Of a stretch of DNA of 13,295 bases, positions 1 to 6,663 are shown piece by piece. Made by a program: the position numbers and the translations under genes. Each line of letters begins with the position of its first letter. Position 1 is the first letter of the stretch. The DNA comes from an uncultured Eubacteriales bacterium (GTDB lineage Bacteria; Bacillota; Clostridia; Oscillospirales; Butyricicoccaceae), in the NCBI GenBank assembly GCA_910585875.1, contig CAJUIK010000052.1, forward strand, positions 1 through 13,295, read 5' to 3'. The notes below the pieces were generated by a model that was not told where the DNA came from, did no database searches, and saw only the letters and a list, made by a program, of their open reading frames with translations.

Positions 1-2
1 CT

Positions 3-16
3 ATATCATGTGATAT
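3..16. repeat. short inverted repeat, 6-bp arms
   Basis: ATATCA and TGATAT are separated by two bases. It lies at the very left edge, upstream of the mntP promoter. It could be an operator half-pair or chance; nothing else supports a role. Confidence 0.25.
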
Positions 17-19
17 CGC

Positions 20-46
20 GGCCGGCCTTTGGGGCCTGGCCCTTTT
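20..46 (+). terminator. possible terminator of a gene left of the window
   Basis: GGCCGGCC (20-27) can pair with the GC-rich arm ending at 41, allowing one bulged C and one G-U pair, and a CTTTT run follows. The position just upstream of the mntP promoter suits the end of a preceding transcription unit. No coding tail of such a gene can be identified in the first 20 bases. Confidence 0.35.
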
Positions 47-71
47 CGGTCTGCTCGGCTCCTCTTCCCTC

Positions 72-100
72 TTGACATCCCCGCCGCCGGCTGGCATAAT
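72..100 (+). promoter_or_regulatory. sigma-A-type promoter of mntP
   Basis: A perfect -35 box TTGACA (72-77) and a -10 box CATAAT (95-100) are separated by exactly 17 bp. The predicted start near 107 puts the whole manganese riboswitch (from 121) inside the mntP leader. Nothing else in the upstream 290 bases competes with it. Confidence 0.85.
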
Positions 101-120
101 AGGGAGTACAACAACATACG

Positions 121-217
121 GCGTGAGGGAGTAGTTTGCGCGGGCCGTTTGCGGCTCCGTGGCGCGTCAACATACTGGTCTGCGGACCTGGCTCGTCTGA
201 AAGAACAAGACTCATGC
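121..217 (+). promoter_or_regulatory. yybP-ykoY manganese riboswitch aptamer
   Basis: This is a Mn2+-sensing leader RNA that turns on a Mn2+ exporter when the metal is abundant. The family's signature blocks are visible: AGGGAGTAG (126-134), GTCAACATAC (166-175) and the closing CTCATGCTC (211-219). P1 is a clear 7-bp helix, GCGTGAG (121-127) with CTCATGC (211-217), containing one G-U pair. Inside it, GCCG/CGGC (144-147/152-155) and GGTC/GACC (177-180/185-188) form local stem-loops. In the known structures the two conserved loops dock against each other and hold Mn2+ between them. The gene that follows is mntP, the classic regulon member of this class, so sequence and context agree. Confidence 0.93.
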
Positions 218-262
218 TCGGCAGGGCCCCTTTGGGGCCCGGCTGGGCGTGGGCCTTTTTTT
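216..262 (+). terminator. riboswitch expression platform with intrinsic terminator
   Basis: Several mutually exclusive GC-rich pairings lie just after the aptamer. One is GGGCCCC(224-230)/GGGGCCC(234-240), which can extend outward to 216-248 and would then compete with the 3' strand of P1 (211-217). Another is GGCCC(236-240)/GGGCC(251-255), directly followed by seven T (256-262), which is the most terminator-like. A third is TCGGCAGGG(218-226) with CCCTGCCGA(268-276), nine perfect base pairs ending five bases before the ribosome binding site. The family is known to act by transcription or by translation control; the T-run favours termination here, but which fold is used cannot be settled by eye. 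Confidence 0.6.
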
Positions 263-292
263 GCGCTCCCTGCCGAAAAAAGGAGAATTTTG

Positions 293-862
293 ATGGGAAC
301 TGCTACATTGATCCTATTGGCCCTGGGCTTGGCCATGGACGCCACGGCGGCGTCTGTCGCCAACGGCGTCGTCTATCAAAACGTTCGGGCCAAAGACGTT
401 TTGACTTACGCCGCCTTATTCGGCCTGTTCCAGGCGGGGATGCCCGCCGCAGGTTATCTGGCGGGCCGGGGATTCAGCGGCTTGATCTCCAGCCTGGATC
501 ACTGGATCGCCCTGATCCTGCTGGGTTTCCTGGGCGGCAAGATGATCTGGGAATCCGTCCGCCAGCTGCGCCAGCCGGAGCAGGCCCCCGAAGCGCGCCG
601 GCTGACGATGAAAATCATGCTGGCCCAAGCCGTGGCCACCAGTATCGACGCCCTGGCCGTCGGCGTGGGCTTCGCCGTGATGCAGGTGAATATCGCCGTC
701 GCCTGCCTGTCCATCGGTTTGATCACCTTTGGGTGCAGCCTGGCCGGCTCCTGGCTGGGCCGGCGCTTCGGCCAGCTGCTGGGCCGGGCGGCGGAGATTT
801 TCGGCGGCCTGATCTTGGTGGTCATCGGGCTGAATATCTTTGTGGAACACGTTTTTGGATGA
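293..862 (+). CDS. mntP: manganese efflux pump MntP
   Basis: This integral membrane exporter removes excess Mn2+ from the cytoplasm. The protein is 189 residues, the usual MntP length, with about six hydrophobic segments (roughly 2-25, 36-58, 70-85, 108-130, 133-153 and 165-187). The two family signature repeats are present: AMDA near residue 15 (Asp16) and SIDALAVG near residue 118 (Asp119); acidic residues of this kind are needed for transport in studied members. I chose ATG 293 because AGGAG (281-285) sits seven bases upstream; reading further upstream would run into the riboswitch. The gene is a single-gene unit with its own promoter, Mn2+ riboswitch and downstream terminator, so induction by manganese is expected. 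Nothing about the protein looks damaged. Confidence 0.95.
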   Translation: MGTATLILLALGLAMDATAASVANGVVYQNVRAKDVLTYAALFGLFQAGMPAAGYLAGRGFSGLISSLDHWIALILLGFLGGKMIWESVRQLRQPEQAPEARRLTMKIMLAQAVATSIDALAVGVGFAVMQVNIAVACLSIGLITFGCSLAGSWLGRRFGQLLGRAAEIFGGLILVVIGLNIFVEHVFG

Positions 863-927
863 AAAAGGGCCGGCAAAGCGGGGCCGGGCTTAGTCTGCGC
901 GAGAAGCGGGCGATGCAGATTCCATGG

Positions 928-962
928 AACAGGGGCCGGGCGTCATGCCCGGCCCCTGTTTG
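928..962. terminator. strong hairpin between convergent mntP and yyaL
   Basis: A perfect 14-bp stem (928-941 with 947-960) closes a five-base loop GTCAT. It lies between the stop of mntP and the stop of the minus-strand gene ending at 970. T-rich tails are short on both sides, but the stem is very GC-rich and the location is right for a terminator shared by both strands. Confidence 0.8.
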
Positions 963-969
963 CGTCCCT

Positions 970-2916
970 TTATTCCCAAAGGGTTTCCAGGTCGTTGGAA
1001 GGCGGCAAACAAGCGCCGTCTCTGCACAGATAAAAAGTGGTTTTTCCGTCTTTCAGCGGATATTCCGCCTGGGGCGCTTTCAGCAGGCGGACGGCGACGT
1101 CCGTCGGGAGGGCCGGCGGCAGGTTCGGCGGGTTTTCCCCTTCCGCCAAAACCACAGTCAGCCGGGGAGGCGGCGCCGTTTCCTCCAGAAGCGCCAGCAG
1201 GAACATGGCGCTGCCTATGGGATAGCGGCCGGCTTCGGCGGCCAAAAAATCCAGCTGCCGCCGGGCCAGCCGGATATGGCGCTCTTTGCCCGTCAGCTGG
1301 CTCAACCGCGCCAGGTTCCAGGCCGCCAAGCCGTTGCCGCTGGGCGCCGCGCCGTCATAAGTCTCCTTGGGCCGCAAAATCAGCCGGGGGCTCCGGTTCC
1401 CATAGAGGAAAAATCCGCCCCGCTCCTTGTCTAAAAACTCGTCCTCCATCTGGCCGCACAGCGCCTCGGCCCGGTTCAAATACCCTTCCTCCAGGGTGGC
1501 GTCGTACAGGGCCAATTGAGCGAACTGGCAGGCGGCGTAATCGTCTAAAAAAGCCTCCGCCCCCCGGCGGCCCGCCCGGAAGCTGGCGAACAGCCGGCCT
1601 TTTTCCTGTAAATTCTCCCAAATAAACCGGTCCGCCCGCCGGGCCCCCTCCAGATATCGCCGGCCGCCGCCGACTTGATACAGCCGGCTCAGAGCCCCGA
1701 CGGCCAGGGCGTTCCAAGCGGTCAGGATTTTGTCGTCTATCGCCAGCGGAAACCGGCCTTTCCGATAGCGGTACAGCAAATCCAGGCAATCTTCCATGGG
1801 CTCGCCGTCTGGGTCGCTTCGCAGCAGGTTGGGGATGCTCTTTCCCTGAAAATTGCCGCCCGGCCGGATATCGAAGCGGCGGTTGAAGGCCGCGCCCCGC
1901 TTTTCGCCCAATACCCGAACGATTTCCTCTGGGGAAAACAGGTAATACTTGCCCTCCTCCCCTTGGCTGTCCGCGTCCTGAGCGCTGTAAAATCCCCCCG
2001 ACGGCGACTGCATTTCCCGCAGCAGGAAATCCGCCGTCCGCCGGGCCGCCGTCAAATACCGCTCTTTTTGGGCGATCTCATAGGCCCTGGAATAGGCCAG
2101 AATCAACAGGGCGTTGTCATAGAGCATCTTTTCAAAATGGGGGACCAGAAACTTTTGGTCCGTGGAATACCGGCAGAAGCCGAAGCCGATCTGGTCGAAC
2201 AGCCCGCCCCGATACATCTGAGTCAGCGTGTGTTCCGCCATTTGAAGGCAGCTCTCATCCCCCTGACGCCGGCTCCGGGCCAGCAAAAACAGCAGATTGT
2301 GGGCGGCGGGGAATTTGGGCGCCGAGCCAAAGCCTCCGTCGGCCGCGTCGTAGATCCGCCGATAATCCTCCGCCGCCCGGTCCAGCAAATCCGGCCGGGC
2401 CTGGCCCGCTTCGGGCCGGCGGCGCTTCAGCTCCTCCAAAATCCGGCCGCCTCTGCTCAGCAAATCGGGGCGATTGTTCTCCCATTGCAGCTGAACGAGC
2501 TGCAAAAGCTCTTCAAACCCCGCCATACCGCCCCGGCTATGCCTGGGGAAATAGGTCCCGGCAAAAAAGGGCTTCTGATCCGCCGTCATAAAAATGCTGG
2601 CGGGCCAGCCGCCGCTGCCGGTAAAGGCCTGGCAAACCGTCAGATACACGCTGTCGATATCCGGCCGCTCCTCCCGGTCCACTTTGACGGAGATAAAATA
2701 GCGGTTGAGCAGCGCCGCGATTTCCGGGTCTTCAAAGCTCTCGCGGGCCATCACATGGCACCAATGGCAGGCGCTATAGCCGATGCTGAGGAAAATCGGC
2801 TTATCCTGGGCCCGAGCCGCTTCAAAGGCTTCCGGGCCCCAGGGATACCAATCCACCGGGTTTTCCGCGTGCTGAAGCAGATAGGGGCTGGTTTCATGCT
2901 GCAAACGGTTGGGCAT
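970..2916 (-). CDS. yyaL: thioredoxin-fold / DUF255 protein, YyaL family
   Basis: This cytosolic protein of 648 residues belongs to the YyaL / SPATA20 family, usually about 650-700 long. The N-terminal thioredoxin-like domain (about 1-160) carries the family motif CHWCHVM with Cys50 and Cys53. Family hallmarks follow: VKVDREERPDID (78-89) and GGWPASIF (102-109). The remaining residues form an alpha/alpha-barrel like N-acylglucosamine 2-epimerases and related glycosidases, including HFEKMLYDNA and SAQDADSQGEEGKYY. The true substrate of the family is not known; a redox or sugar-related role is inference. It starts at ATG 2916 with AAGGGATG (2923-2930) nine bases upstream, inside the last codons of the preceding gene, from whose stop it is separated by 3 bp. 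The two are therefore almost certainly co-transcribed and translationally coupled. No internal damage is seen. Confidence 0.92.
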   Translation of the reverse strand: MPNRLQHETSPYLLQHAENPVDWYPWGPEAFEAARAQDKPIFLSIGYSACHWCHVMARESFEDPEIAALLNRYFISVKVDREERPDIDSVYLTVCQAFTGSGGWPASIFMTADQKPFFAGTYFPRHSRGGMAGFEELLQLVQLQWENNRPDLLSRGGRILEELKRRRPEAGQARPDLLDRAAEDYRRIYDAADGGFGSAPKFPAAHNLLFLLARSRRQGDESCLQMAEHTLTQMYRGGLFDQIGFGFCRYSTDQKFLVPHFEKMLYDNALLILAYSRAYEIAQKERYLTAARRTADFLLREMQSPSGGFYSAQDADSQGEEGKYYLFSPEEIVRVLGEKRGAAFNRRFDIRPGGNFQGKSIPNLLRSDPDGEPMEDCLDLLYRYRKGRFPLAIDDKILTAWNALAVGALSRLYQVGGGRRYLEGARRADRFIWENLQEKGRLFASFRAGRRGAEAFLDDYAACQFAQLALYDATLEEGYLNRAEALCGQMEDEFLDKERGGFFLYGNRSPRLILRPKETYDGAAPSGNGLAAWNLARLSQLTGKERHIRLARRQLDFLAAEAGRYPIGSAMFLLALLEETAPPPRLTVVLAEGENPPNLPPALPTDVAVRLLKAPQAEYPLKDGKTTFYLCRDGACLPPSNDLETLWE

Positions 2917-2919
2917 TTT

Positions 2920-4224
2920 TCACATCCCTTTCTTGTCGTCTGTGGCTGGGTTGTCCAGCAAGGCGCCCTGTTCGTCGAAGCGGGAGCCGTGGCAGGGGCA
3001 GTCCCAAGAATGCTCCTGCTTGTTATAGCGCAGGGCGCAGCCCATATGGGGGCACCGGGGGCCGGGCCGCAGCAGGCTGGAAACGGCCTCCCAGGCGTTG
3101 ACTGCCAGCTGGGGGCGGAGCATACTGCGGCTGGGGCTGAATACCGGGGCGAAGTCGTTGTCCCGGCCCAGCAGCAGGTCGGAAAGCAGCATGGCCGCCG
3201 CCATGGAGCCGGTCATCCCCCATTTGTTGAAGCCCGCCGCCACATAAAGGCCGGCGGCGCGGCGGGAATACCGGCCGATATAGGGGACGCCGTCCAACGT
3301 CATGCAGTCCTGGGCGGCCCAGCGGCACAAGGGCTCGGCTTCTAGATAGTAGCGCCGGGCCTTCTCCTCCAATGGCGCCCATCCTCCGCCCGGTTTGCCA
3401 GTACGGCCCCCGCCGCCGCCCAGCAGCAGGTTTTGTCCCGCGTTGCGGAAAGACAGGCCCTGCGGGTCTTCGTCCACATACATTCCGCCCAGATCCGGCC
3501 CGTTTTTCAGGGCCAGCTCATAGGAGCGGCTCTGATAGAGCTTGAGAAAATAGCCGCCGTGCTTATTGAGGATGGGAAAATGGGTAGCCACGACGATTTG
3601 TCCTGCCCGGATGACGCCCCCCGAAGTTTCCGCCCAGCCCGGCGCCAGCTGCCGGACCTTGGTTTGCTCAAAAATCCGCAGCTTGGGGGCCAGGGAATAG
3701 AGGAATTTCAGCGGGTGAAACTGGGCCTGATTCGGCAAAACGGCGGCGCCCGCCGCGGAGAAGGGCAGCGGCGGCGCCTCCTCCAGCCGGGCTTCCGCGC
3801 CCAGCCTGGCTAGGGCCTTCAGCTCTGCTTCGATTTTCCCCCGGTCTTTTGTGGAATAGACGGCGGAGTCTTTGGGCTCAAACCCGCAGTCGACGGTCTG
3901 GCACAGGGCCCGGTATTCCTCCAGCGCCGCCCGGTTGGCCGCCAGATAGAGCCGGGCCTTTTCCAGGCCAAAACGCCGGATCAGCTTATCATAGATCAAG
4001 CCGTGCTGGCAAGTGATTTTGGCCGTGGTATTCTGGGTGACGCCGCCGCCGATTCGGCCGGCCTCCGCCAAAACGCAGTCCGCCCCAGCCTGGGCCAGCC
4101 GCCAGGCGCACAAAACGCCGGCCATCCCGCCGCCAATCACCAGAATATCGGTTTTCAAATCCCCCCGCAGCGGCTCAAAACGGGGCGGCTCCACCCCGCT
4201 TTTCCAAATGGATTCGGTTTTCAT
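2920..4224 (-). CDS. FAD-dependent oxidoreductase with C-terminal Rieske [2Fe-2S] domain (YhfW-like)
   Basis: This is a fusion of a DAO-type FAD oxidoreductase (DadA/GlpO fold) and a Rieske domain, 434 residues. The dinucleotide-binding motif is VIGGGMAG near residues 29-36. The FAD domain closes near GLYVAAGFNKWGMTGS (325-340), typical of amino-acid oxidase relatives. The Rieske cluster ligands are clear: CPH (Cys391, His393) and CPCH (Cys409, His412), with Cys396 and Cys411 placed for the structural disulfide. The extreme C-terminus after the cluster is short and polar, lacking the usual GPA-type ending, so the domain is slightly trimmed. I chose ATG 4224 because AGGAGG (4232-4237) lies seven bases before it; the frame stays open to 4350 but that extension has no ribosome site. 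B. subtilis YhfW is the closest relative I recall. The substrate is unknown. It is the first gene of an operon with yyaL and diverges from sigK. Confidence 0.9.
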   Translation of the reverse strand: MKTESIWKSGVEPPRFEPLRGDLKTDILVIGGGMAGVLCAWRLAQAGADCVLAEAGRIGGGVTQNTTAKITCQHGLIYDKLIRRFGLEKARLYLAANRAALEEYRALCQTVDCGFEPKDSAVYSTKDRGKIEAELKALARLGAEARLEEAPPLPFSAAGAAVLPNQAQFHPLKFLYSLAPKLRIFEQTKVRQLAPGWAETSGGVIRAGQIVVATHFPILNKHGGYFLKLYQSRSYELALKNGPDLGGMYVDEDPQGLSFRNAGQNLLLGGGGGRTGKPGGGWAPLEEKARRYYLEAEPLCRWAAQDCMTLDGVPYIGRYSRRAAGLYVAAGFNKWGMTGSMAAAMLLSDLLLGRDNDFAPVFSPSRSMLRPQLAVNAWEAVSSLLRPGPRCPHMGCALRYNKQEHSWDCPCHGSRFDEQGALLDNPATDDKKGM

Positions 4225-4279
4225 CCCATCGCCTCCTGCCCATAGCTTGGCCCGCCGGGCGCCGATTATGCCTTCGCTT

Positions 4280-4326
4280 GATTTTCGCCTGTTTTTCCGC
4301 CTTGGTTCGGAAAAACGGGAAAAATC
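4280..4326. repeat. long hairpin in the divergent region before sigK
   Basis: A 12-bp stem pairs 4288-4299 (ending GTTTTTCCG) with 4308-4319 (starting CGGAAAAAC), one G-U pair, eight-base loop. Outside it, GATTTT and AAAAATC can continue the pairing imperfectly. It sits between the starts of the divergent Rieske oxidoreductase and sigK, so it is not an ordinary end-of-gene terminator. It may be a leader structure, an attenuator or a terminator preventing read-through between the two units. I could not find a convincing sigma-E or sigma-K promoter in the interval 4225-4401. Confidence 0.55.
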
Positions 4327-4401
4327 CCCGGCAGGACGTGCAACAGACAAGTTCTGGCGGAATAGGTTTCAGTATGGACTTTAATGAGGAGGCGTTCCGC
4401 T

Positions 4402-5091
4402 ATGATGATCCCTGCCGCTGCTTTTCTGTTTTTCAATTCCCTTTACCTGATGCTCCGGGTTTCCCCGGCCTCCGGCTCTTTTCCCCGGCCTCTTTCCGCC
4501 GAAGAAGAGCGGGAGGCCCTGGAAAAATGCGCCGCCGGCGATTTGCAGGCCCGCAACACCCTGATCGAGCACAACCTTCGCCTGGTGGCCCATGTGATTA
4601 AAAAGTATTACGCCGCCCGGGAAGAGCAGGACGATTTGATTTCCATCGGCACCTTTGGGCTGATCAAGGCCATTTCCTCCTTCAACCCCGCAAAAGGCGC
4701 CCGGCTGGCCACCTACGCCTCCCGCTGCATCGAAAATGAAATTCTGATGTATTTTCGTTCCCGAAAAAAGCAGGCCTGCGAAGTCTCTCTTTCTGAGCCC
4801 ATCGACAGCGACAAAGACGGCAACGTGCTCTCGCTGGTGGACGTCATCAGCTGCGACGACGATATGCTGGAGCGGCTGGAGCTCAGCGAACGCCAGCAGC
4901 AGCTGATTCAAAGCGTCAACACCATATTGGACGAACGGGAACGGCAGATCGTGGTCATGCGCTACGGCCTTTTTGACACCGCGCCCCTGCCCCAGCGGGA
5001 GGTGGCCCAAAAATGCGGCATCTCCCGGTCCTATGTCTCCCGGTTGGAAAAGAAAGCGCTGCAAAAATTACAGCGGGCTCTGGAGGATTGA
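4402..5091 (+). CDS. sigK: RNA polymerase sporulation sigma factor SigK (pro-sigma-K)
   Basis: This is the late mother-cell sigma factor of endospore formation, directing spore coat and maturation genes. The product is 229 residues. Region 2 runs from about 51 to 120 and contains RNTLIEHNLRLVAH (51-64), DLISIGTFGLIKA and YASRCIENEI; region 4.2 is the helix-turn-helix near 198-222, with GISRSYVSRLEKKAL. These blocks match Bacillus SigK closely. The first 26 residues before FPRPLS are hydrophobic (MMIPAAAFLFFNSLYLML), like the Bacillus pro-sequence that SpoIVFB removes inside the membrane, so an inactive precursor is expected. The reading frame is continuous: no skin-type element interrupts it. 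I chose ATG 4402, nine bases after AGGAGG (4387-4392); the ATG at 4384 overlaps that ribosome site, and ATG 4405 is an equal alternative. It is monocistronic, ending at two terminators. Confidence 0.95.
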   Translation: MMIPAAAFLFFNSLYLMLRVSPASGSFPRPLSAEEEREALEKCAAGDLQARNTLIEHNLRLVAHVIKKYYAAREEQDDLISIGTFGLIKAISSFNPAKGARLATYASRCIENEILMYFRSRKKQACEVSLSEPIDSDKDGNVLSLVDVISCDDDMLERLELSERQQQLIQSVNTILDERERQIVVMRYGLFDTAPLPQREVAQKCGISRSYVSRLEKKALQKLQRALED

Positions 5092-5118
5092 TTGTTCGCC
5101 CAACCCCCCGCCCGCAGC

Positions 5119-5150
5119 AAAAGCCGGCCGCAAACTCGGCCGGCTTTTAC
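5119..5150 (+). terminator. sigK terminator
   Basis: A perfect 12-bp stem AAAAGCCGGCCG (5119-5130) / CGGCCGGCTTTT (5137-5148) with loop CAAACT ends in a T run. It lies 28 bases after the sigK stop and, being symmetric, could act on both strands. Confidence 0.9.
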
Positions 5151-5163
5151 CCGTCGCGGCGCC

Positions 5164-5204
5164 AAAAAAGCCCGCCGAATCAAACCTGATTCAGCGGGCT
5201 TTTC
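5164..5204 (-). terminator. terminator of the blaI-like operon
   Basis: AAAAGCCCGC (5166-5175) pairs with GCGGGCTTTT (5194-5203), and inside it GAATCA (5177-5182) pairs with TGATTC (5187-5192) after one mismatch. On the minus strand it follows the stop of the small secreted peptide gene by about ten bases and ends in a run of six T. It can also back up the sigK terminator. Confidence 0.88.
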
Positions 5205-5213
5205 AATATTCTA

Positions 5214-5462
5214 TTAAACGTATTCCCAATCGGTCAACCAAACACCCTCTGTGATGGACCAAAGGCGTCTCTGCAAACGGCCGTTATAATTGCGATAATA
5301 CCACTGTGTCTCTTCCAGACAAACCACTGGGCCGTTTTCATCGGTGGGTTCTGGGATTTCCGCCGCATAGGCAAAACTAGACAACCCGGCGGTCAGGCAA
5401 GAACAGACCATAGCAGAAGCAATTAGTTTACGCATGGATTTTTGAAATGTTCCCTTTTTCAC
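5214..5462 (-). CDS. small secreted Trp/Tyr-rich peptide, family not recognised
   Basis: This is an 82-residue precursor. The N-terminus is a convincing Sec signal peptide: basic start (MKKG, then MRK at 10-12), hydrophobic core about 13-30, and an AYA|A cleavage site after Ala33. The predicted 49-residue mature peptide has an acidic, proline-containing start, one Cys (48), and an aromatic-rich C-terminal half with four Trp (54, 68, 75, 79) and four Tyr, including WYYRNYNGRLQRRLW and a final WLTDWEYV. GTG 5462 is preferred because the G-rich ribosome site (AGGGGG, complement of 5472-5477) is nine bases away; TTG 5471 and ATG 5435 are poorer alternatives. It is the last gene of the BlaI/M56 operon, 33 bp after the protease gene, just before a terminator. 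I know no function. It could be the sensed ligand, an effector, or a cell-wall binding peptide; all are inference. Confidence 0.8.
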   Translation of the reverse strand: MKKGTFQKSMRKLIASAMVCSCLTAGLSSFAYAAEIPEPTDENGPVVCLEETQWYYRNYNGRLQRRLWSITEGVWLTDWEYV

Positions 5463-5495
5463 GTTTATCAACCCCCTATATTGTCAACTTTATTA

Positions 5496-5509
5496 TTAAG
5501 AATTCTTAA
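5496..5509. repeat. perfect 14-bp palindrome at the end of the M56 gene
   Basis: TTAAGAATTCTTAA reads the same on both strands and includes the TAA stop of the M56 protease gene. It is AT-rich, so as a hairpin it would be weak. It may be chance or a minor processing site between the protease and peptide genes. Confidence 0.4.
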
Positions 5510-6644
5510 ATGGAATTACTGGCATAGATGCAAATGGTTCTTTGCTACGATCCTGAAGAGTACACCAGCTTTCACCATCAATTACAACCATATATGTGCC
5601 ATCTGCATTTTCAAATAAAACGGTTCCTTCCGGAAAATCGACAAGCCACGACTCTTCCAATTCTTCCGGTTTATATCTCGGTTGTATATTGATCAAATAA
5701 CTGCCAAAGAAGGCCGCCGCAATGCAGACGCAAAATAAAAACGATACAATCTTTTGACGTAACGTCATTTGTCCATAACGCATACCCAGCCACAACCGCT
5801 GTTTGATCAACTGATATCGGTCGAAGAAAACCATTCCCTTTTTCAAAGACACGATTTCCGATATCAGGACGTCGTTCTTTTTGCCGGATTCCAAGCCAGA
5901 ATCATAAAAGCCGCCGATCATGCGCAAATAAGCAACCCGTTCTTCCTTTGGAAGCTGACCCAACACGTCTCGGTCGCAATTCAGCTCCAGTATCTGGTCC
6001 AATTCAAAGCGGAGGATATAGACCAGCGGGTTCCACCAAAACAGGCAGATCAGCAAATGAAGCGCGACTTTTTTCCATTGATCCCTGTTTTTGAAATGCT
6101 GCCATTCGTGCATAAACGTATAGCGCAATTCATTCTCAGAAAGCGGGATATTGGGAATAAAAATCACTGGCCGAAAGAACCCTGCGATGTACGGGACCCG
6201 CCTCTCTGTCAAAGCCAAACGAGCGCGGCCGCTGGTGATTTGCCAACAGAGCCGCAGCGTTTCCGGATCCCCGACCCATACTGTCTGGCGCATATAGCGC
6301 GCGGAAGCAAAGGTCTGAGTCAGAAACCGCCAAAGCCTTGCCGCCGTCCAGCTGCTCCAAGCGACGCACACCAAAAAGCCGACGGAGATTTCTCTGTCAA
6401 GCAGCCGTATCGAAGTCCTGAACAGATCATATAACCAGTTGACGCTTTGGACCGTTACGACACGGGTGAAAGGAAACTCCACTACGCATAGAGTGCGCGC
6501 TATGGAAAACACACAAAAACAAATCAGCGGGGCCATTCCGCAATAGAAAACGACTCGACTCTTCCTGCGGAAAAAAGCGAACAATAAGATCAATACGTTA
6601 AAACAAATAATCGCTGTCAAAACAGAATAACTTGTGATATTCAT
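5496..6644 (-). CDS. M56 family (BlaR1/MecR1-like) membrane metalloprotease
   Basis: This is a membrane-embedded sensor protease of 382 residues, partner of the BlaI-like repressor encoded just upstream. Hydrophobic segments lie near 5-25, 31-50, 87-103, 195-212 and 300-320. The zinc-protease motif is HEWQH (179-183), followed by ELNCD (220-224), whose Glu220 is the likely third zinc ligand. In this family a signal received outside activates cleavage that inactivates the repressor. The C-terminal part beyond the last membrane segment (321-382) is only about 60 residues, with YKPEELEESW and TYMVVIDGESW; the large penicillin-binding sensor domain of true BlaR1 (about 240 residues, with Ser-x-x-Lys) is absent, so beta-lactam binding is unlikely. 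ATG 6644 follows the repressor stop by 19 bp; no good ribosome site is close, and translation may depend on coupling through the GAGGAG at the repressor's end. Confidence 0.87.
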   Translation of the reverse strand: MNITSYSVLTAIICFNVLILLFAFFRRKSRVVFYCGMAPLICFCVFSIARTLCVVEFPFTRVVTVQSVNWLYDLFRTSIRLLDREISVGFLVCVAWSSWTAARLWRFLTQTFASARYMRQTVWVGDPETLRLCWQITSGRARLALTERRVPYIAGFFRPVIFIPNIPLSENELRYTFMHEWQHFKNRDQWKKVALHLLICLFWWNPLVYILRFELDQILELNCDRDVLGQLPKEERVAYLRMIGGFYDSGLESGKKNDVLISEIVSLKKGMVFFDRYQLIKQRLWLGMRYGQMTLRQKIVSFLFCVCIAAAFFGSYLINIQPRYKPEELEESWLVDFPEGTVLFENADGTYMVVIDGESWCTLQDRSKEPFASMPVIPFKNS

Positions 6645-6663
6645 ACAGCGTCATTCTATTTTG

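Noticed and set aside
29..292. Upstream extension of mntP to an earlier start
   Set aside because: It would make the riboswitch protein-coding; the mature MntP start with AGGAG at 281-285 fits the family length.
136..1434. Plus-strand open frame running through the riboswitch, mntP and into yyaL
   Set aside because: It is out of frame with mntP, starts inside the riboswitch aptamer, and its product is low-complexity Arg/Pro/Gly sequence typical of a frame shadow.
1675..3345. Long plus-strand open frame (about 550 codons) opposite yyaL and the Rieske oxidoreductase
   Set aside because: It is antisense to two clear family members, has no ribosome site or recognisable domain, and is explained by the high GC content, which suppresses stops on the opposite strand.
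4225..4350. N-terminal extension of the Rieske oxidoreductase
   Set aside because: The extra 42 residues are basic and unlike the family, without a ribosome site, whereas ATG 4224 has a perfect AGGAGG.
4381..5064. Minus-strand open frame opposite sigK
   Set aside because: sigK is unmistakable on the plus strand; the antisense product has no family features.
4402..5091. Skin-type recombination element within sigK
   Set aside because: The sigma factor frame is continuous from region 2 to region 4, and no recombinase gene is nearby.
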